From Symbiodinium microadriaticum (lineage: Eukaryota > Sar > Dinophyceae > Suessiales > Symbiodiniaceae): a DNA stretch of 64,000 bases. Positions 19,101-27,161 of the stretch are shown one piece after another. The stretch's first letter is position 1; each line of letters begins with the position of its first letter. The stretch spans positions 273,765 through 337,764 of the forward strand of contig LSRX01000708.1 in the NCBI GenBank assembly GCA_001939145.1, in the 5' to 3' direction. The translations under genes and the position numbers were made by a program. The notes under the pieces are model-generated. The model was not told the DNA's origin. It saw only the letters and a program-made list of their open reading frames with translations, and did not search any database.

Positions 19101-21485
19101 CAGCTGCAGGATGACGTGTTGAGCAGCTGAGCTGACTTGCGCAAGTTGCATGGCCTCACGAAGCCTATCTCGGGGCATGACATCAAAGGCTTGTCGTAGG
19201 TCTACTGAAAGTAAAACCCCGCCTCTACAGGAATCCAGATTGTGCCCTTGGCGTCGAAGGTGTGGATTCTGTCGTTGTGTGTGCAAGACAGCTCTCACTC
19301 TGGCACAGTGTGCTGCTGCACGGTCCAACGCATCTTGGACCGACCGTCCCTCCAGGTACGCCATTTGGGGCAGGTCCGCAACAATGGTCTGCAAGTTGGG
19401 CCTAAAGTGATCATGGAGTATCATGGAGAGGGCTTTGGAAACCGGGTGAATGAGTGAAATGGGACGCAGGGCATCGGGTCCAGTAAGGGGTTTATGTGGT
19501 TTCGGGATTAAACACAAGTCAGCTATGTGCCATTCGTCCGGAGGCGGACGGTCCATCTGCGTAAGCCAGCGGTTCAAAACTGGCAGGGTTTTGTCCGCAA
19601 GAACATCAGCAGCCAAGCGCCACAGGCGTGCCGGGGCCGTGGTTGGAGGTAAGGCTTTATTGAGGGCCAGGCTACTAAACGCTTGATACAGTTGTGGCCA
19701 TGTGACCTGGAAGGCTGAAGCACTACTGGCAATGGTGGTTTGAGGGTGCTGATGAAATAGGTCATGATAAAAGTCTCGGATGGTTTGTAGGGTGGTGGAT
19801 GTATCCATCGGTCTGCCGTCCTTGGTGCGCAGCTGCAGTTTACGTCGTGGCTGCTTGGGGGCAAACAGTCTAAGAACTCGAAAGATGCCAACGAAACCAT
19901 CGTGGCCCACAGCTTCTTGTAGTTGCTGTGTCAATCGTTGATGTCTTAGTCTGCGACAGTGTTTACGAAGCTCGCGTTGATGCTTCTGTAGGGCACTCTG
20001 GTCGCGCCATCTGGCCATGAGGTCTCGCAATGTGCGGCATGCCTGCTTCCTGCCTTGCCTAACAATGCTCCTAAGTCGCCAGAGTTCTCGAACAGATTGG
20101 CCTCTGGTATCAGGTCGGGAGGGTCTGATGCAGGTGGGCAGGTGTGCCGTGGCACGCTGCCAAGCTCTCTTGAACAGTGTGTTGGTTGGCAAGTCCGGGC
20201 ACGCCACTGTGATGGACTGCATAGCCACGCGAAAAGCTGTAGCCACTTCGGGGTGTTCTGCGCAGGTATGTTGCACTTTGTGTCTTTGCAAGGCAGGAGG
20301 CTGATATCGATTGCGGGGTCTGGTCGGGCTGGGAATGCATCCTAAGATAGGAAGGTGCCACATACCTGTGGCCGGCACAAAAGGTAAAACCTGCGGCCGG
20401 GCACAACGTGAGAGTTGGTCTGCTTGCATGCGTCTGGTGAAGGCAAAATCAATTTGGCTGCGTCCTGCCGGCCCAGCAGGGAGAAACGTGCACGCCTTGT
20501 GGCCGCGCGGGCCCCAGGTATTCAGAGCAAGCAGGTCATGATTACGAACTAGGTCTTGTAACATAGAAGAATCACCTGCATGCTGTCCCGTGCGGGCACA
20601 CAACCCCCTACCTACATGAGACCCTTCAGGACTAAGATCCGTGTTGAGGTCCCCCAAGACTAGCAATTGATTGCGCTTGGGGAGGGATTGTAGCAGGGTG
20701 GCCAGTGTGGCTAAGAACTCTGCCCGCTTGCTCAGCAGCTGGTCCCGTTGCGCAACACGCTCCTGTTGGTGCTTGGAAAGAGACCAGGCGTGTTGATAGC
20801 AAATGACCACATCGACGCAGGGATCACCCTCTAACCTGACATGTAGCAGTCTGCCTGGCAGAACCTCCCTATGCTGTACCTGGACCGAGGTGTAGAGGGT
20901 CTTATCAATTAAGATGAGAATGCCAGCCTGAGCTATATTGGCACCACTGTGGATACCATAAAACCTGTCCGTAGTGTACTCCAGGGGCCCACGCCAGTGA
21001 GTCTCTTGCACGGCTACGAGATTGACATGACGTCCGTCGGGTGAGTCTAGCCAGGTTTTGAGCTCAAGGTTTCGATCTGTCGACAAGCTACCTGCATTCC
21101 AAGACAGATAATGGATTCTGCTGGTGGTTTGACATGGGGCGGGTTGAGATTGTCTAGGGACAGTAGGGTTGTGTTGTACTCCTAGCTGTTTGGCACTCAT
21201 CCAACGGCCTCGGTACTTGGCGCTGCCATGTTGCGATGCTCTGTGCCGAGCCCTTTGAAAGGCTCGTTTCTGTACAGGGCGGGGATGTATGAGAACATTG
21301 GGAATGACACCGTTGTGGTTTGCTCTGTTGTTACCACTGAAGCAGGGCCTACATTGTGCTTCAGGAGGTTCCTGGTGTGGAGAGCCTCCAACCCTCGTGT
21401 CTACGGGAGATGGCATAGCAGCTACACTGCCAATGTTGCTGAAAGTCACGATTGAGGCAACAACAACAGAGTTGAGCCTAGGCAT
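15285..21485 (-). CDS. LINE ORF2: endonuclease, reverse transcriptase, zinc fingers (open through to USP-like domain)
   Basis: The frame has ATG at 21485 and is open for 2066 codons. Numbered from that Met: an APE-type endonuclease at about 120-350 (LSWNAGSL, VQETHWRG, GDLNTDL, QIDFAF); a reverse transcriptase at about 650-950 (PISLIHPVSKAL, VDLRQAFD, GIRQGCCLAP, catalytic YADD at 852-855); C2H2/CCHC-like fingers near 1120, 1173, 1307 and 1355 (CPHCGIYF, CRHCQWDF, CILCGQW, CCFCGDNY). From 17275 to 16130 this frame turns Gly/Pro/His/Arg-rich and looks non-coding, while another frame there looks real. Protein character returns at 16129 with the USP-like domain. The frame stays open upstream of 21485, but that part overlaps ORF1 and lacks an ATG at its start. 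Confidence 0.75.
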   Translation of the reverse strand: MPRLNSVVVASIVTFSNIGSVAAMPSPVDTRVGGSPHQEPPEAQCRPCFSGNNRANHNGVIPNVLIHPRPVQKRAFQRARHRASQHGSAKYRGRWMSAKQLGVQHNPTVPRQSQPAPCQTTSRIHYLSWNAGSLSTDRNLELKTWLDSPDGRHVNLVAVQETHWRGPLEYTTDRFYGIHSGANIAQAGILILIDKTLYTSVQVQHREVLPGRLLHVRLEGDPCVDVVICYQHAWSLSKHQQERVAQRDQLLSKRAEFLATLATLLQSLPKRNQLLVLGDLNTDLSPEGSHVGRGLCARTGQHAGDSSMLQDLVRNHDLLALNTWGPRGHKACTFLPAGPAGRSQIDFAFTRRMQADQLSRCARPQVLPFVPATGMWHLPILGCIPSPTRPRNRYQPPALQRHKVQHTCAEHPEVATAFRVAMQSITVACPDLPTNTLFKRAWQRATAHLPTCIRPSRPDTRGQSVRELWRLRSIVRQGRKQACRTLRDLMARWRDQSALQKHQRELRKHCRRLRHQRLTQQLQEAVGHDGFVGIFRVLRLFAPKQPRRKLQLRTKDGRPMDTSTTLQTIRDFYHDLFHQHPQTTIASSASAFQVTWPQLYQAFSSLALNKALPPTTAPARLWRLAADVLADKTLPVLNRWLTQMDRPPPDEWHIADLCLIPKPHKPLTGPDALRPISLIHPVSKALSMILHDHFRPNLQTIVADLPQMAYLEGRSVQDALDRAAAHCARVRAVLHTQRQNPHLRRQGHNLDSCRGGVLLSVDLRQAFDVMPRDRLREAMQLAQVSSAAQHVILQLHAHACLRIVHGPCQTTLDTYNGIRQGCCLAPALWVLYTSLIMTYLKQQLSMHDTTVYADDFLFHWLVNTSEQLDLAFGHIAFVIRTLDHFGMRPSPSKSAVLLGLRGSRTGSILARHVVKDPKLGRLLKIPLGSKQVCLPIVKQCPYLGTVLSYGQFEALTLKERMRQSWSAFNRLLPALRTSGVNLRHRVLTWRTCVHSVLVHGLDSFGLAPGGSTKLHKHVVRQLRILSKSPSFITREPAQDLLERLQVEDPLQHLMHRTQQRIANCRQNGMSQLQPPAVHQWWQQVEEGLRAAAHDPMQRQHCVPLRAPARLVALTANVAPRACPHCGIYFTSVRTMRIHVALKHHDLITRTPVTPRSYATMRMEYMCHSVDGLPTCRHCQWDFSSWASFCLHFEKERCSVLHRNSQAAPKASSAKPAIEECRSTPEFPTGTAPEPDHPNPLPCDNPDPAALQPDTVTPQPHTMPSSESEDALDQACRILPHVPKHFCQLALSTHWRPLAEQIKQSDLHFCILCGQWLAHPGYLSRHLSAMHPEAYRLHDAVLQWLQDRTPVLQSPCCFCGDNYKARHCSRPRHAKECPTLYRTGLILKLLNRPTSVYTIQQALQHGTQPRRHPGERGRGGFAGADVCEGAGESPLVHDEQGQASQRPSELDGCREPLRSQHCTPHAGAGDESSTGSAGAHGNSRDQAPGGPHGAGTAGQHGRQRQRQRGRQVAPLAEQGQLPNIRRWLGTRSPSTSTPLPAVGLGQGQGGQDLRPSNGSQALRTVPSNEPADHETRGPTVHQQGSGQLRDVCPNTGGFVGRPGAPQGHRGLEADEEGAARDHHPPPEDVAAEALGGPHAAANGGGDAVRGHDPPGQGDAHPGRVLQRSLSGVEPLRAQATHQEGPGPHDVVAGPRASQADANSYSAAPGRASLPHHEGAGSEYAVGSCSADAPDRQPHGRVPPTVERLLPPQPQWSVPSGSHIPSGRSHGPLSAGIGNPAHDRGHVRTLRLLNTSNFCYSNAAALAFCWIHKTGLPGAVEPLKPAMMRVIRWLCSQTRPVNLWQHVAWRAVHSGWLHPTQQHDIAEYLTYLRPQLHDQIRYGSWEARQYHDGTPQHLDEGHTWPLYLPASLTEQASLHSEPITLQHLVDRWSLSQAGLHGLTSEPPVVLIQINRFHTTSTQCHKVPVRVFPDPYLVLPKFAQHLNHAHPLELQYVTYCRATSLLHEGPQPLSGHYRAVLHDATVGDLITDDSKPAARINMSTDPQHQANCYAFLYLRCPESCSNLEG
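16130..17275 (-). CDS. LINE ORF3: helical module in alternative frame
   Basis: ATG at 17275 opens 381 codons. The first ~150 residues are charged and low-complexity (TGGNGNGKGGDKWPR, RQWDWDKDKEDK). The rest is predicted by eye to be mostly helical (KLYELCLAMSRLIMRHEDQL, LPLRTWLLKHWVDL, LEWNPSERKLRIKK, SQVLELLKQMQILI). It is shifted +1 relative to ORF2 and ends at TGA where the USP-like segment resumes in the ORF2 frame. Sensible sequence can be read a few codons upstream of the ATG (DPPQSIPSNRPFS), so it may be entered from ORF2 by a shift. I recall similar segments in Symbiodinium predicted proteins but know no named domain. Confidence 0.6.
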   Translation of the reverse strand: MEPNHDVIRESAEEVASQELMSAREQANLLSSMMNKDRHPSAPPSSTDAANPSEASTAPHTPVRETRAPREAPVPMETRETKRQADLTEQELQDNTGGNGNGKGGDKWPRSQSKGNSRTSDGGWGRDHRAPQRRYRQWDWDKDKEDKTFDRATDRKLYELCLAMSRLIMRHEDQLSINRAQDNFVMFAQTQGVLSAVPELLKATEAWRQMKKEQPEIITLPLRTWLLKHWVDLMLQRMEAVMQSEDTIRQAKEMLILDESCNVPYLEWNPSERKLRIKKDRDPMTLSQVLELLKQMQILILQPLAVLRFHTTRELVQNMQSEVVPLMLQIGSRTAECHQLWNAFYRLSHSGACRVVATSLRGDRMGRSALALAIQRMIEDM

Positions 21486-21768
21486 CCTCCCGTTCCTGGA
21501 CTTGGGACCAGGACGGCCATCTACTTGGTGCGGGGCTGGGTTTAGGAGCGGGGTGCTGCGCAACTGTGCCGGACTGAAAAATTGAAAGAACTGTACAAAA
21601 GATCTGCTCTCAATGAAGGCTTGGAAAAAGCTCACTACAGCGAAGAAAGCGTGAGTGTGCCGAACGCAGCGACGAACTCGGCATCGGCGAGGTCGACGTA
21701 GGGCTCGGGCAGCTCTCATTCTGCCAGGCCTGAGATGTCTCCCAAGGTCCAGCAGCATCCGGCCAATC

Positions 21769-22605
21769 TTAGGTTCCCGGGCCTCGGGATCCCGAAGCAG
21801 GCTCCCGTATTGGAGAGGTTTCCCGGCGCTCATCCTGCATGAGATCTTGGCCTGAATAGCCATAGAACCACTGCTGAAAATCTCTTGTACCAGTGGCATC
21901 CAGCAAGGGATATAATGAGAGTATGGTCGGGATGTAGAACAGGTCCATTTCCCGGGCCACTTCCACCATGTGCGCTGAGACATGGTCCGCGCTGGAGGGC
22001 TGCAGATGCCGGCGCAGACTGCGCCGCAAGAGCATTGCCAGCTGTTGCAGGAAGACATGGTGTGGCGGGTCCGTGGAGCCACCAATGCGGGTGATCCAGC
22101 CCAGGTCATTTTCCGGTATACCCCTGTCCAGAAGGCCGGCAAGGGCTCGATAGTCCTCGTCCAGCTGCCGGTCTCTGGGCTCCTCAAGTTGCACAAAGAT
22201 ATAGGAGTATACATCTCCAGGGTCCTGGTGGCCGCGGGCTCTGCGTTGAGCCAGATAACGCGCCTGCGAGGAGCGGCGATCCGGATACCTGAGGTGCAGA
22301 TGCTGGGCCAGGTAGTAGAAGCAGAGCTCGCGCAGGGCCGTACAGGCCATGCGTTCCAGAAGTTGTGGGTAGTCATGTGGCAACTGATAAATCGGTCTCT
22401 GAAAACCCGCATGCGGCAGGCGTGGTCCTTGTTCTGTCTCCAGTGGGGGTCCAGATGGTTGGGAAGGGCTCCCAACTTCGCCTGCTGCACTTCCAGCATC
22501 GGCCTCCATGCCAGGCTCAGAATTACTGCTTGGCACAAAGTCATCATCACTGTCTTCAAAGCTGCCTTCATTGGATGGAGAGGTTCCAGGTGCGGAACGC
22601 GGCAT
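21769..22605 (-). CDS. LINE ORF1, unknown fold
   Basis: ATG at 22605 gives 278 codons starting MPRSAPGTSPSNEGSFEDSD; the open frame extends seven codons upstream from a GTG. The first ~65 residues are acidic and Ser/Pro-rich. The rest is mixed, mostly helical by eye (LPHDYPQLLERMACTALREL, QLAMLLRRSLRRHLQPSS). No RRM, CCHC knuckle or esterase motif is visible, so it is not a typical LINE ORF1. It precedes ORF2 by 283 bp. A nucleic-acid-binding role is guessed from position alone. Confidence 0.55.
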   Translation of the reverse strand: MPRSAPGTSPSNEGSFEDSDDDFVPSSNSEPGMEADAGSAAGEVGSPSQPSGPPLETEQGPRLPHAGFQRPIYQLPHDYPQLLERMACTALRELCFYYLAQHLHLRYPDRRSSQARYLAQRRARGHQDPGDVYSYIFVQLEEPRDRQLDEDYRALAGLLDRGIPENDLGWITRIGGSTDPPHHVFLQQLAMLLRRSLRRHLQPSSADHVSAHMVEVAREMDLFYIPTILSLYPLLDATGTRDFQQWFYGYSGQDLMQDERRETSPIREPASGSRGPGT

Positions 22606-22761
22606 GCCCCGGCCCGAAGGCCCCACAAGCAGGCAGCCGCCCGGTCAGAAAAAGCAGAAGATGTAAGGTGACCAGAGTCCGCAGAAAAACGGCGTTAGGC
22701 GAATGGCGTCCGCACAGAGGGATGGCCCCAACTCGGAAAACAACGTCTGGGCCGAGACACT

Positions 22762-22809
22762 TACTACTACTACTACTACTACTACTACGACGACGACGAC
22801 GACGACGAC
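22762..22809. repeat. (TAC)n(GAC)n microsatellite upstream of the LINE
   Basis: Nine TAC units pass into seven GAC units. Relative to the LINE this is a GTA-containing repeat about 120-160 bp before ORF1. The same TAC/CTA motif occurs past the other end of the element. Confidence 0.95.
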
Positions 22810-23103
22810 TTCTCCGGCCGCTGCTGCTGCTACGACTCCTGCTGTTGAGCGCCACTGCGGTCAGGGACAAGCTCCAGCGTTTCATCAAGCACTACATTGA
22901 CAACCCAAACAAGGCCTTGCAGCTTTTGCTTTTCCTTTTCATTCCAGGTGGAAGGAACGGAGGCTCAGCTTTGTCGGATTTGGATGTTCGGATGCAGGTT
23001 TTACGGGTTTCCCGGCTCTATAGACATGCATTCAAGCTTGCAGGGGGCGCTGCAAACTGCGGCCTATGCCTGAACTCAGATCGAAGCCGGTTTCCGGGTG
23101 CCT

Positions 23104-23205
23104 GTGCTTTCGCCATCGAGAGGAGTACTTCGGCGACCACCACATCTACGGGAACCACCCTGACCTCCTCGGCCACACGCCTGGCACTTGAGTCCTTTCC
23201 TGCAG
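23104..23205 (+). CDS. Thr/Ser-rich exon 1 of a possible surface protein
   Basis: A frame reads FAIERSTSATTTSTGTTLTS then SATRLALESFPA and ends at CCTGCAG|GTTTTAG. Thr and Ser make up about half of the residues, as in mucin-like or heavily O-glycosylated proteins. Four or five further islands of the same composition follow on the same strand up to 26.3 kb. The role is inferred from composition only. Confidence 0.4.
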
Positions 23206-23352
23206 GTTTTAGAAGGCACAGATGAAACCCCTTGAGTAGGCTCGGAACCCTGGAGTTATAAACGTCTCAGCATTTTACCCGAACATCCTAAACCTTGAAC
23301 CCAAACGCCCTAAACTCAAACCCATGCAAGACGGAAGAGATGCTCCGCTCAG

Positions 23353-23436
23353 GAAACCTCGTCGTCGAGCCGGACGCAGTCAACGACCTCTTCGACCATC
23401 TCCACATCTTCGGACACCAGCGACTCTCCAGCAAGG
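23353..23436 (+). CDS. Thr/Ser-rich exon 2
   Basis: After a CTCAG acceptor the frame reads ETSSSSRTQSTTSSTISTSS then DTSDSPAR. Composition matches its neighbours. The 3' border near AAGGGTT is uncertain. Confidence 0.38.
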
Positions 23437-23568
23437 GTTCTGTCAGACATTGCAAAAAGGTCTGAATAACTAGTATTAGCAGCCTTTTGGGTTCTAGGCT
23501 ATTGGAACTTAGAAATGTTTAGACTTGTGTTGGAAGCTCGAGCACATCTAGACTGTCCTGCGGCTCAG

Positions 23569-23865
23569 GAACCGCCCCGACAACAACGTCCACGTGGACT
23601 GAGAGCACAAGCCTCACCAGGAGCAGCACGCAGACCATGACCATCACCAGGAGCAGCACGCAGACCGTGACCATCACCAGGAGCAGCACGCAGACCGTGA
23701 CCATCACCAGGAGCAGCACGGAGACCATCACCAGGAGCAGCACGGAGACCATGACCATCACCAGGAGCAGCACGGAGACCATGACCAGAAGCACGACTGC
23801 GACATCTACCACGACGAAAAGCACAAGGCACGGGGTCTCCAAACACTGTTTGGCTCCTCTACATT
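23569..23865 (+). CDS. Thr/Ser-rich exon 3 with internal 30-bp repeats
   Basis: After a GGCTCAG acceptor the frame reads TAPTTTSTWTESTSLTRSST, then repeated TITRSSTQTV/TITRSSTETM units, then TTATSTTTKSTRHG before TAA at 23863. The 30-bp DNA repeat runs from about 23619 to 23790. Ser/Thr with a regular Arg suggests a modified stalk-like segment. The last residues before the stop may belong to an intron. Confidence 0.45.
23619..23790 (+). repeat. 30-bp tandem repeat
   Basis: Units of about 30 bp (ACCATCACCAGGAGCAGCAC plus GCAGACCGTG) repeat about five times, with a shorter unit in the middle. Confidence 0.85.
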
Positions 23866-23986
23866 AATTCCATGTCTTGGGCCGGGCCGTGAAGTTTTCT
23901 CGGACTGTCCGCAGAAACTCGGTGCATTTTATTTGCTCATTTTAGGGGCAACCCAAAGCGGGCCTTGCAACTTCGTTTATGTGCAG

Positions 23987-24083
23987 GACCACAACGTGGA
24001 CGCAGACCTGGACGTCCTCTACCACACGGACCCAGACAACGACAACCAGCACCACATGCACTAGCTCCACGTGCCTTATCCTA
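23987..24083 (+). CDS. Thr/Ser-rich exon 4
   Basis: A TTTATGTGCAG acceptor precedes a frame reading TTTWTQTWTSSTTRTQTTTT then STTCTSSTCL. It matches the Trp/Thr pattern of exon 3 (TSTWTES). Confidence 0.42.
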
Positions 24084-24290
24084 ACACCACGGAAGAATCA
24101 ATGCTGGCTTGTTGGGTTGGCGAAAGCGTAGCAGCTTCTTGAATCACCTTTTGGCTCATGTTAGCCCGATCGACATGAACTTATGTCACAACTCTTTGTC
24201 CTTTCAACGGCCAGTTGCAAAGGAGGCTGGTCTGCCTCGTCAAGCGTGAGCAGAAGTTTATGGATGGACAAGCAAGAGTCTTCCATGCAG

Positions 24291-24486
24291 GTGGAACAAG
24301 AGCAGCCGGAAAGCTGAGGTCTTCGACAACAACCCGGACGTTCTCGAAAGCAACTTCGACGACCACCAGCACTGGCACCCGCAGCACGACGGCGACCACG
24401 ACAGAGACAGGAGCTGTGACCTCCACCTCAAGCAGCTCCAGCCGCTCCAGCACCTGGTCTGCTTTTGTTGGCACTGCGTCCTTCAG
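24291..24486 (+). CDS. Thr/Ser-rich exon 5
   Basis: A CTTCCATGCAG acceptor precedes GTRAAGKLRSSTTTRTFSKA, then TSTTTSTGTRSTTATTTETG and TSSSSSRSSTWSAFVG. This is the longest unbroken island of the series. Confidence 0.45.
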
Positions 24487-24702
24487 CTGTCAGTCTGGAT
24501 CTACCCACTAGCGTCGGAAAGCACTGCCTCTCCATACATATAGGTATCCTAGAGACCCGAGACACCGAGAGAGCGTTTAGGGGCGGTGTTCCTGGAGGGT
24601 TGAGATGGAGGCTCACTCGGGGCTACGCCGTTTCTACCCCTTGGAAGGGGGCGCACCGCGAGACAGTTCTTCGGCCGGAGGTCCTCGCACCCCCAGCAAT
24701 TT

Positions 24703-24885
24703 AGAGAGGGAGCGGGAGAGAGGGAGACAGGGAGAATGAGATAGAATGAGAAGGAACTGAAGGAAAAGGGGAATGAGCAGGAGCAGGAGGAGGAGGAGGA
24801 GGAGGTAGAAACGGAGAAGGAGCGGAGCAGGATAGGAGCAGGAGCAGGAAGATAAAATGGAGAAGGGGAGAGAGAACGATAAGCA
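24703..24885. repeat. Polypurine GA-rich tract
   Basis: About 180 bp is nearly all A and G on the plus strand, including a (GGA)n core at 24790-24805. Such tracts can form triplex structures; no gene is seen. Confidence 0.8.
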
Positions 24886-24899
24886 GCAACTTTTTATTG

Positions 24900-26050
24900 T
24901 ACAGTTTCGAACACTTAGGAATTAAGAGCACACCCTCTTCGTCACACCTATGGAACAAACACCATTAGTATGCTCCTCCAAAGCTCTAGTTACCTCTACA
25001 GGCCCCGGTATGATGCGTGTATATGCAGGAAGCGTACACAGGTACAGTCATCGTAGTTGCATGAGCACACATGTGGACGGCTTGTTCTAACGAAGACAGA
25101 TTTATGATTGATAAATGTACGTGTCCTTCCACGTGCCTACAAGCAATTCGTTGTGCATGTGCGCATACTCACATGTTGTTCATTTTAGTTTAAAGTCTCT
25201 CTGACCACGACCTGGAACTCTCCAGCTATTCTCAATCCTTGCCGTTACCGGCTTCGCTGATCATACTGTACCTGGACCCTGACTTGCAGAAGTTACTTGT
25301 TCTTAGGGCACATAGGAACATAAGATGGCACAAACGAATCAACCTTTGGACCGCCGACAGGATGAGTCTGCAAATTAAGCAAACTCTAACCAAGAAACCC
25401 AATGGCGCTGCTCGTCCAGGTTCCTTGAGCCCTTGTTGAGCCCTGAACCCAAAGCTCTAAGCCCTACATCCTGAAACCATGAAGCTTTCTATAGGATGTT
25501 TCATGGGTCTCAACTGGAATGTAGCAAGGCGCCACCAAAGCCCTAAGCCCTGAGATTCTGAACCCCGAACCACCCCACAGGCCCAAAGCCCTTACCGCTT
25601 GCTATAGTAAAGAGCCTTTCACGGAAGAGCACAACACCATGTTTAATACTACATTGCTGCAACCCCTCATGAAAAGAGTGAGGCCATTCGCAATTCTAGT
25701 TCATGATAACAACAGCAGGAAAAAGCTGGAAGAACGATGATCAAAACAAGAGCGAGCCATCAATCAAATGATTATGTATGCTTGTACGATCATATCCGTA
25801 TGTACCCGCTCACATGCACACAAACAGACGAACCTACCTACCTACCTACCTACCTACCTACCTACCTACGTACGTACGTACGTACGTACGTACGCACACA
25901 TACATACATACACATACATACACATACATACACATACACATACACATGGACATACATATACATGCAGATTAGGCAATCTACTTCAACACGCATAGATAAG
26001 CACAACACGTAGTCGGATACCTACCTTCCTTCCTATCTGCCTGCCTACCT
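24900..26050. other. No gene recognised
   Basis: Short open frames only, lacking protein character. It includes the tetranucleotide microsatellite listed next. Confidence 0.5.
25832..25967. repeat. Compound (CCTA)n(CGTA)n(CATA)n microsatellite
   Basis: Three tetranucleotide blocks follow each other: CTAC, then GTAC, then ATAC with CACATA variants. All keep TAC and change the first base. Confidence 0.95.
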
Positions 26051-26074
26051 ACTTACTACATGCATACATAAATA

Positions 26075-26170
26075 TGCGTATATATATATATATGTGTGTA
26101 TGTATGTATGTGTATATATATATATATACATATATATATATGTGTATGTATATATATATATATACATACA
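26075..26170. repeat. (TA)n/(TATG)n microsatellite
   Basis: Alternating TA with GTATGTATGTGT interruptions; it can form a foldback. Confidence 0.9.
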
Positions 26171-26219
26171 CATAATGTAGGTAGGACTTGTATACTCTGT
26201 ACCCGAAAGTTCACCCACT

Positions 26220-26296
26220 CGCCAAGGCACTTTGCGCGAGGAGTCGGCCGATACCACAACAACAAGCTCGACTTTCAGCTCCAATTTGCCTGGTTC
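26220..26296 (+). CDS. Thr/Ser-rich exon 6 (possible)
   Basis: A frame reads RQGTLREESADTTTTSSTFS then SNLPG. The composition resembles the islands at 23.1-24.5 kb. GGTTTCAG|GTG lies just downstream. Membership of the same gene is a guess. Confidence 0.3.
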
Positions 26297-26559
26297 TTGG
26301 GTTTCAGGTGTATATAGGGTTGAAGATTTAGGGTAGTGTTTAGGGTGCTTGTTGGCGTTTTGGGGCTTGGGGGCTTTGGGATTTTTTGACTTGGGACGTC
26401 GGTGTTTACGAGTCTTCGATTTGGATTTTTAAGACGTTATATATGGTACTATAGTACATTGCAAGTTCAGGGCCGTTGTGATTCGAATGGTTCGGAGGGG
26501 TTGCTAGGCCCCTAAAGCCTGAGCTTTGCTCCGGATGTAGGGAAGTTTCAGCACCCTTC

Positions 26560-26725
26560 ATCCTGACTTTTGTAGTGCTTAGGGTTTAGGGTTTAGGGTT
26601 AATCCTGAATTTTGTAGTGTTTAGGGTTTAGGGTTAATCCTGAATTTTGTAGTGTTTAGGGTTTAGGGTTTAGGGTAAATCCTGAATTTTGTAGTGTTTA
26701 GGGTTTAGGGTTTAAGGTTTATAAA
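26560..26725. repeat. ~37-bp tandem repeat containing TTTAGGG
   Basis: Four units of TCCTGAATTTTGTAGTG followed by two or three TTTAGGG motifs. A telomere-like motif is embedded in a longer unit. Confidence 0.85.
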
Positions 26726-26873
26726 GGGTGATGACATCGACCGGTAGCCTTAGACTTCGTCTCAAACACTATAGCGAACGCATGACGGGGTAGACCAATC
26801 CCGTCGCACGTTGCAGCAACCCACGAAACCCAACATAGCCCTCAAAACCCGACGCCGAAAACCCTTAAACCCC

Positions 26874-26967
26874 TACCGATAGGCCCCTAAGTAGTTCCTT
26901 TTTGTGGATTTTTTCGGAATCCTATGAGGTAATCCACAAGAAGGAGCTACTTAGGGGCTTATGGGTA
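26874..26967. mobile_element. MITE-like element, family B
   Basis: CCCCTAAGTAGTTCCTTTTT at the left is mirrored by AAGGAGCTACTTAGGGGC at the right, with the outer TATGGGTA shared by other copies. Confidence 0.75.
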
Positions 26968-27049
26968 AACCCGAAATGCAGAGGACCGGGAACTTCAGTT
27001 CAGCTGTCGGCAGTACGACGCCGCTCGGAGCTGTGGGGCTCTTCACTCA

Positions 27050-27161
27050 CCCAGAGACTCCAAAGCCCCTTAATTAAGGAAGATACCTGAAATTATAAAA
27101 TGGGGAACCCTAAGAGGATTTAAGGCATATTCCTCAATTACGGGGTTTTGGAGTCTCTGGG
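27050..27161. mobile_element. MITE-like element, family E
   Basis: CCCAGAGACTCCAAAGCCCC at the left pairs with a near-identical inverted terminus ending GGAGTCTCTGGG. The centre reads GGAACCCTAAGAGGATTTAA. A second copy is at 31019, and the array at 54095 repeats a similar centre. Confidence 0.75.

Larger units (their letters stand above)
15285..22640 (-). mobile_element. Non-LTR retrotransposon (LINE) with USP-like domain
   Basis: On the minus strand the order is ORF1 (from 22605), an endonuclease-reverse transcriptase-zinc finger protein (from 21485), a helical ORF3 module in a different frame (17275-16130) and a ubiquitin-specific-protease-like domain ending at 15285. No LTRs are seen. 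The element lies between (TAC)n/(GAC)n at 22762-22809 and (CTA)n at 14821-14936. The true ends are not fixed because no target duplication or poly(A) tail was found. The apurinic-type endonuclease places it with APE-type LINEs. Confidence 0.8.

Noticed and set aside
21769-22628. N-terminal extension of the 2447-codon LINE frame
   Set aside because: The frame starts at a TTG, reads as Cys/Trp/Arg-rich nonsense, and overlaps ORF1, which has better composition. ATG at 21485 is preferred.
22365-23225. 286-codon plus-strand frame
   Set aside because: It is antisense to LINE ORF1 and crosses a microsatellite; only its last ~35 codons resemble the Thr/Ser exon.
24147-24165. Possible spliced-leader relic (CTTTTGGCTCATG)
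   Set aside because: It matches only about 11 bases of the dinoflagellate leader core and is not at a gene start; chance is likely.
25737-26012. Thr/Tyr-rich frames in three phases
   Set aside because: Tetranucleotide repeats are open in all phases; not genes.
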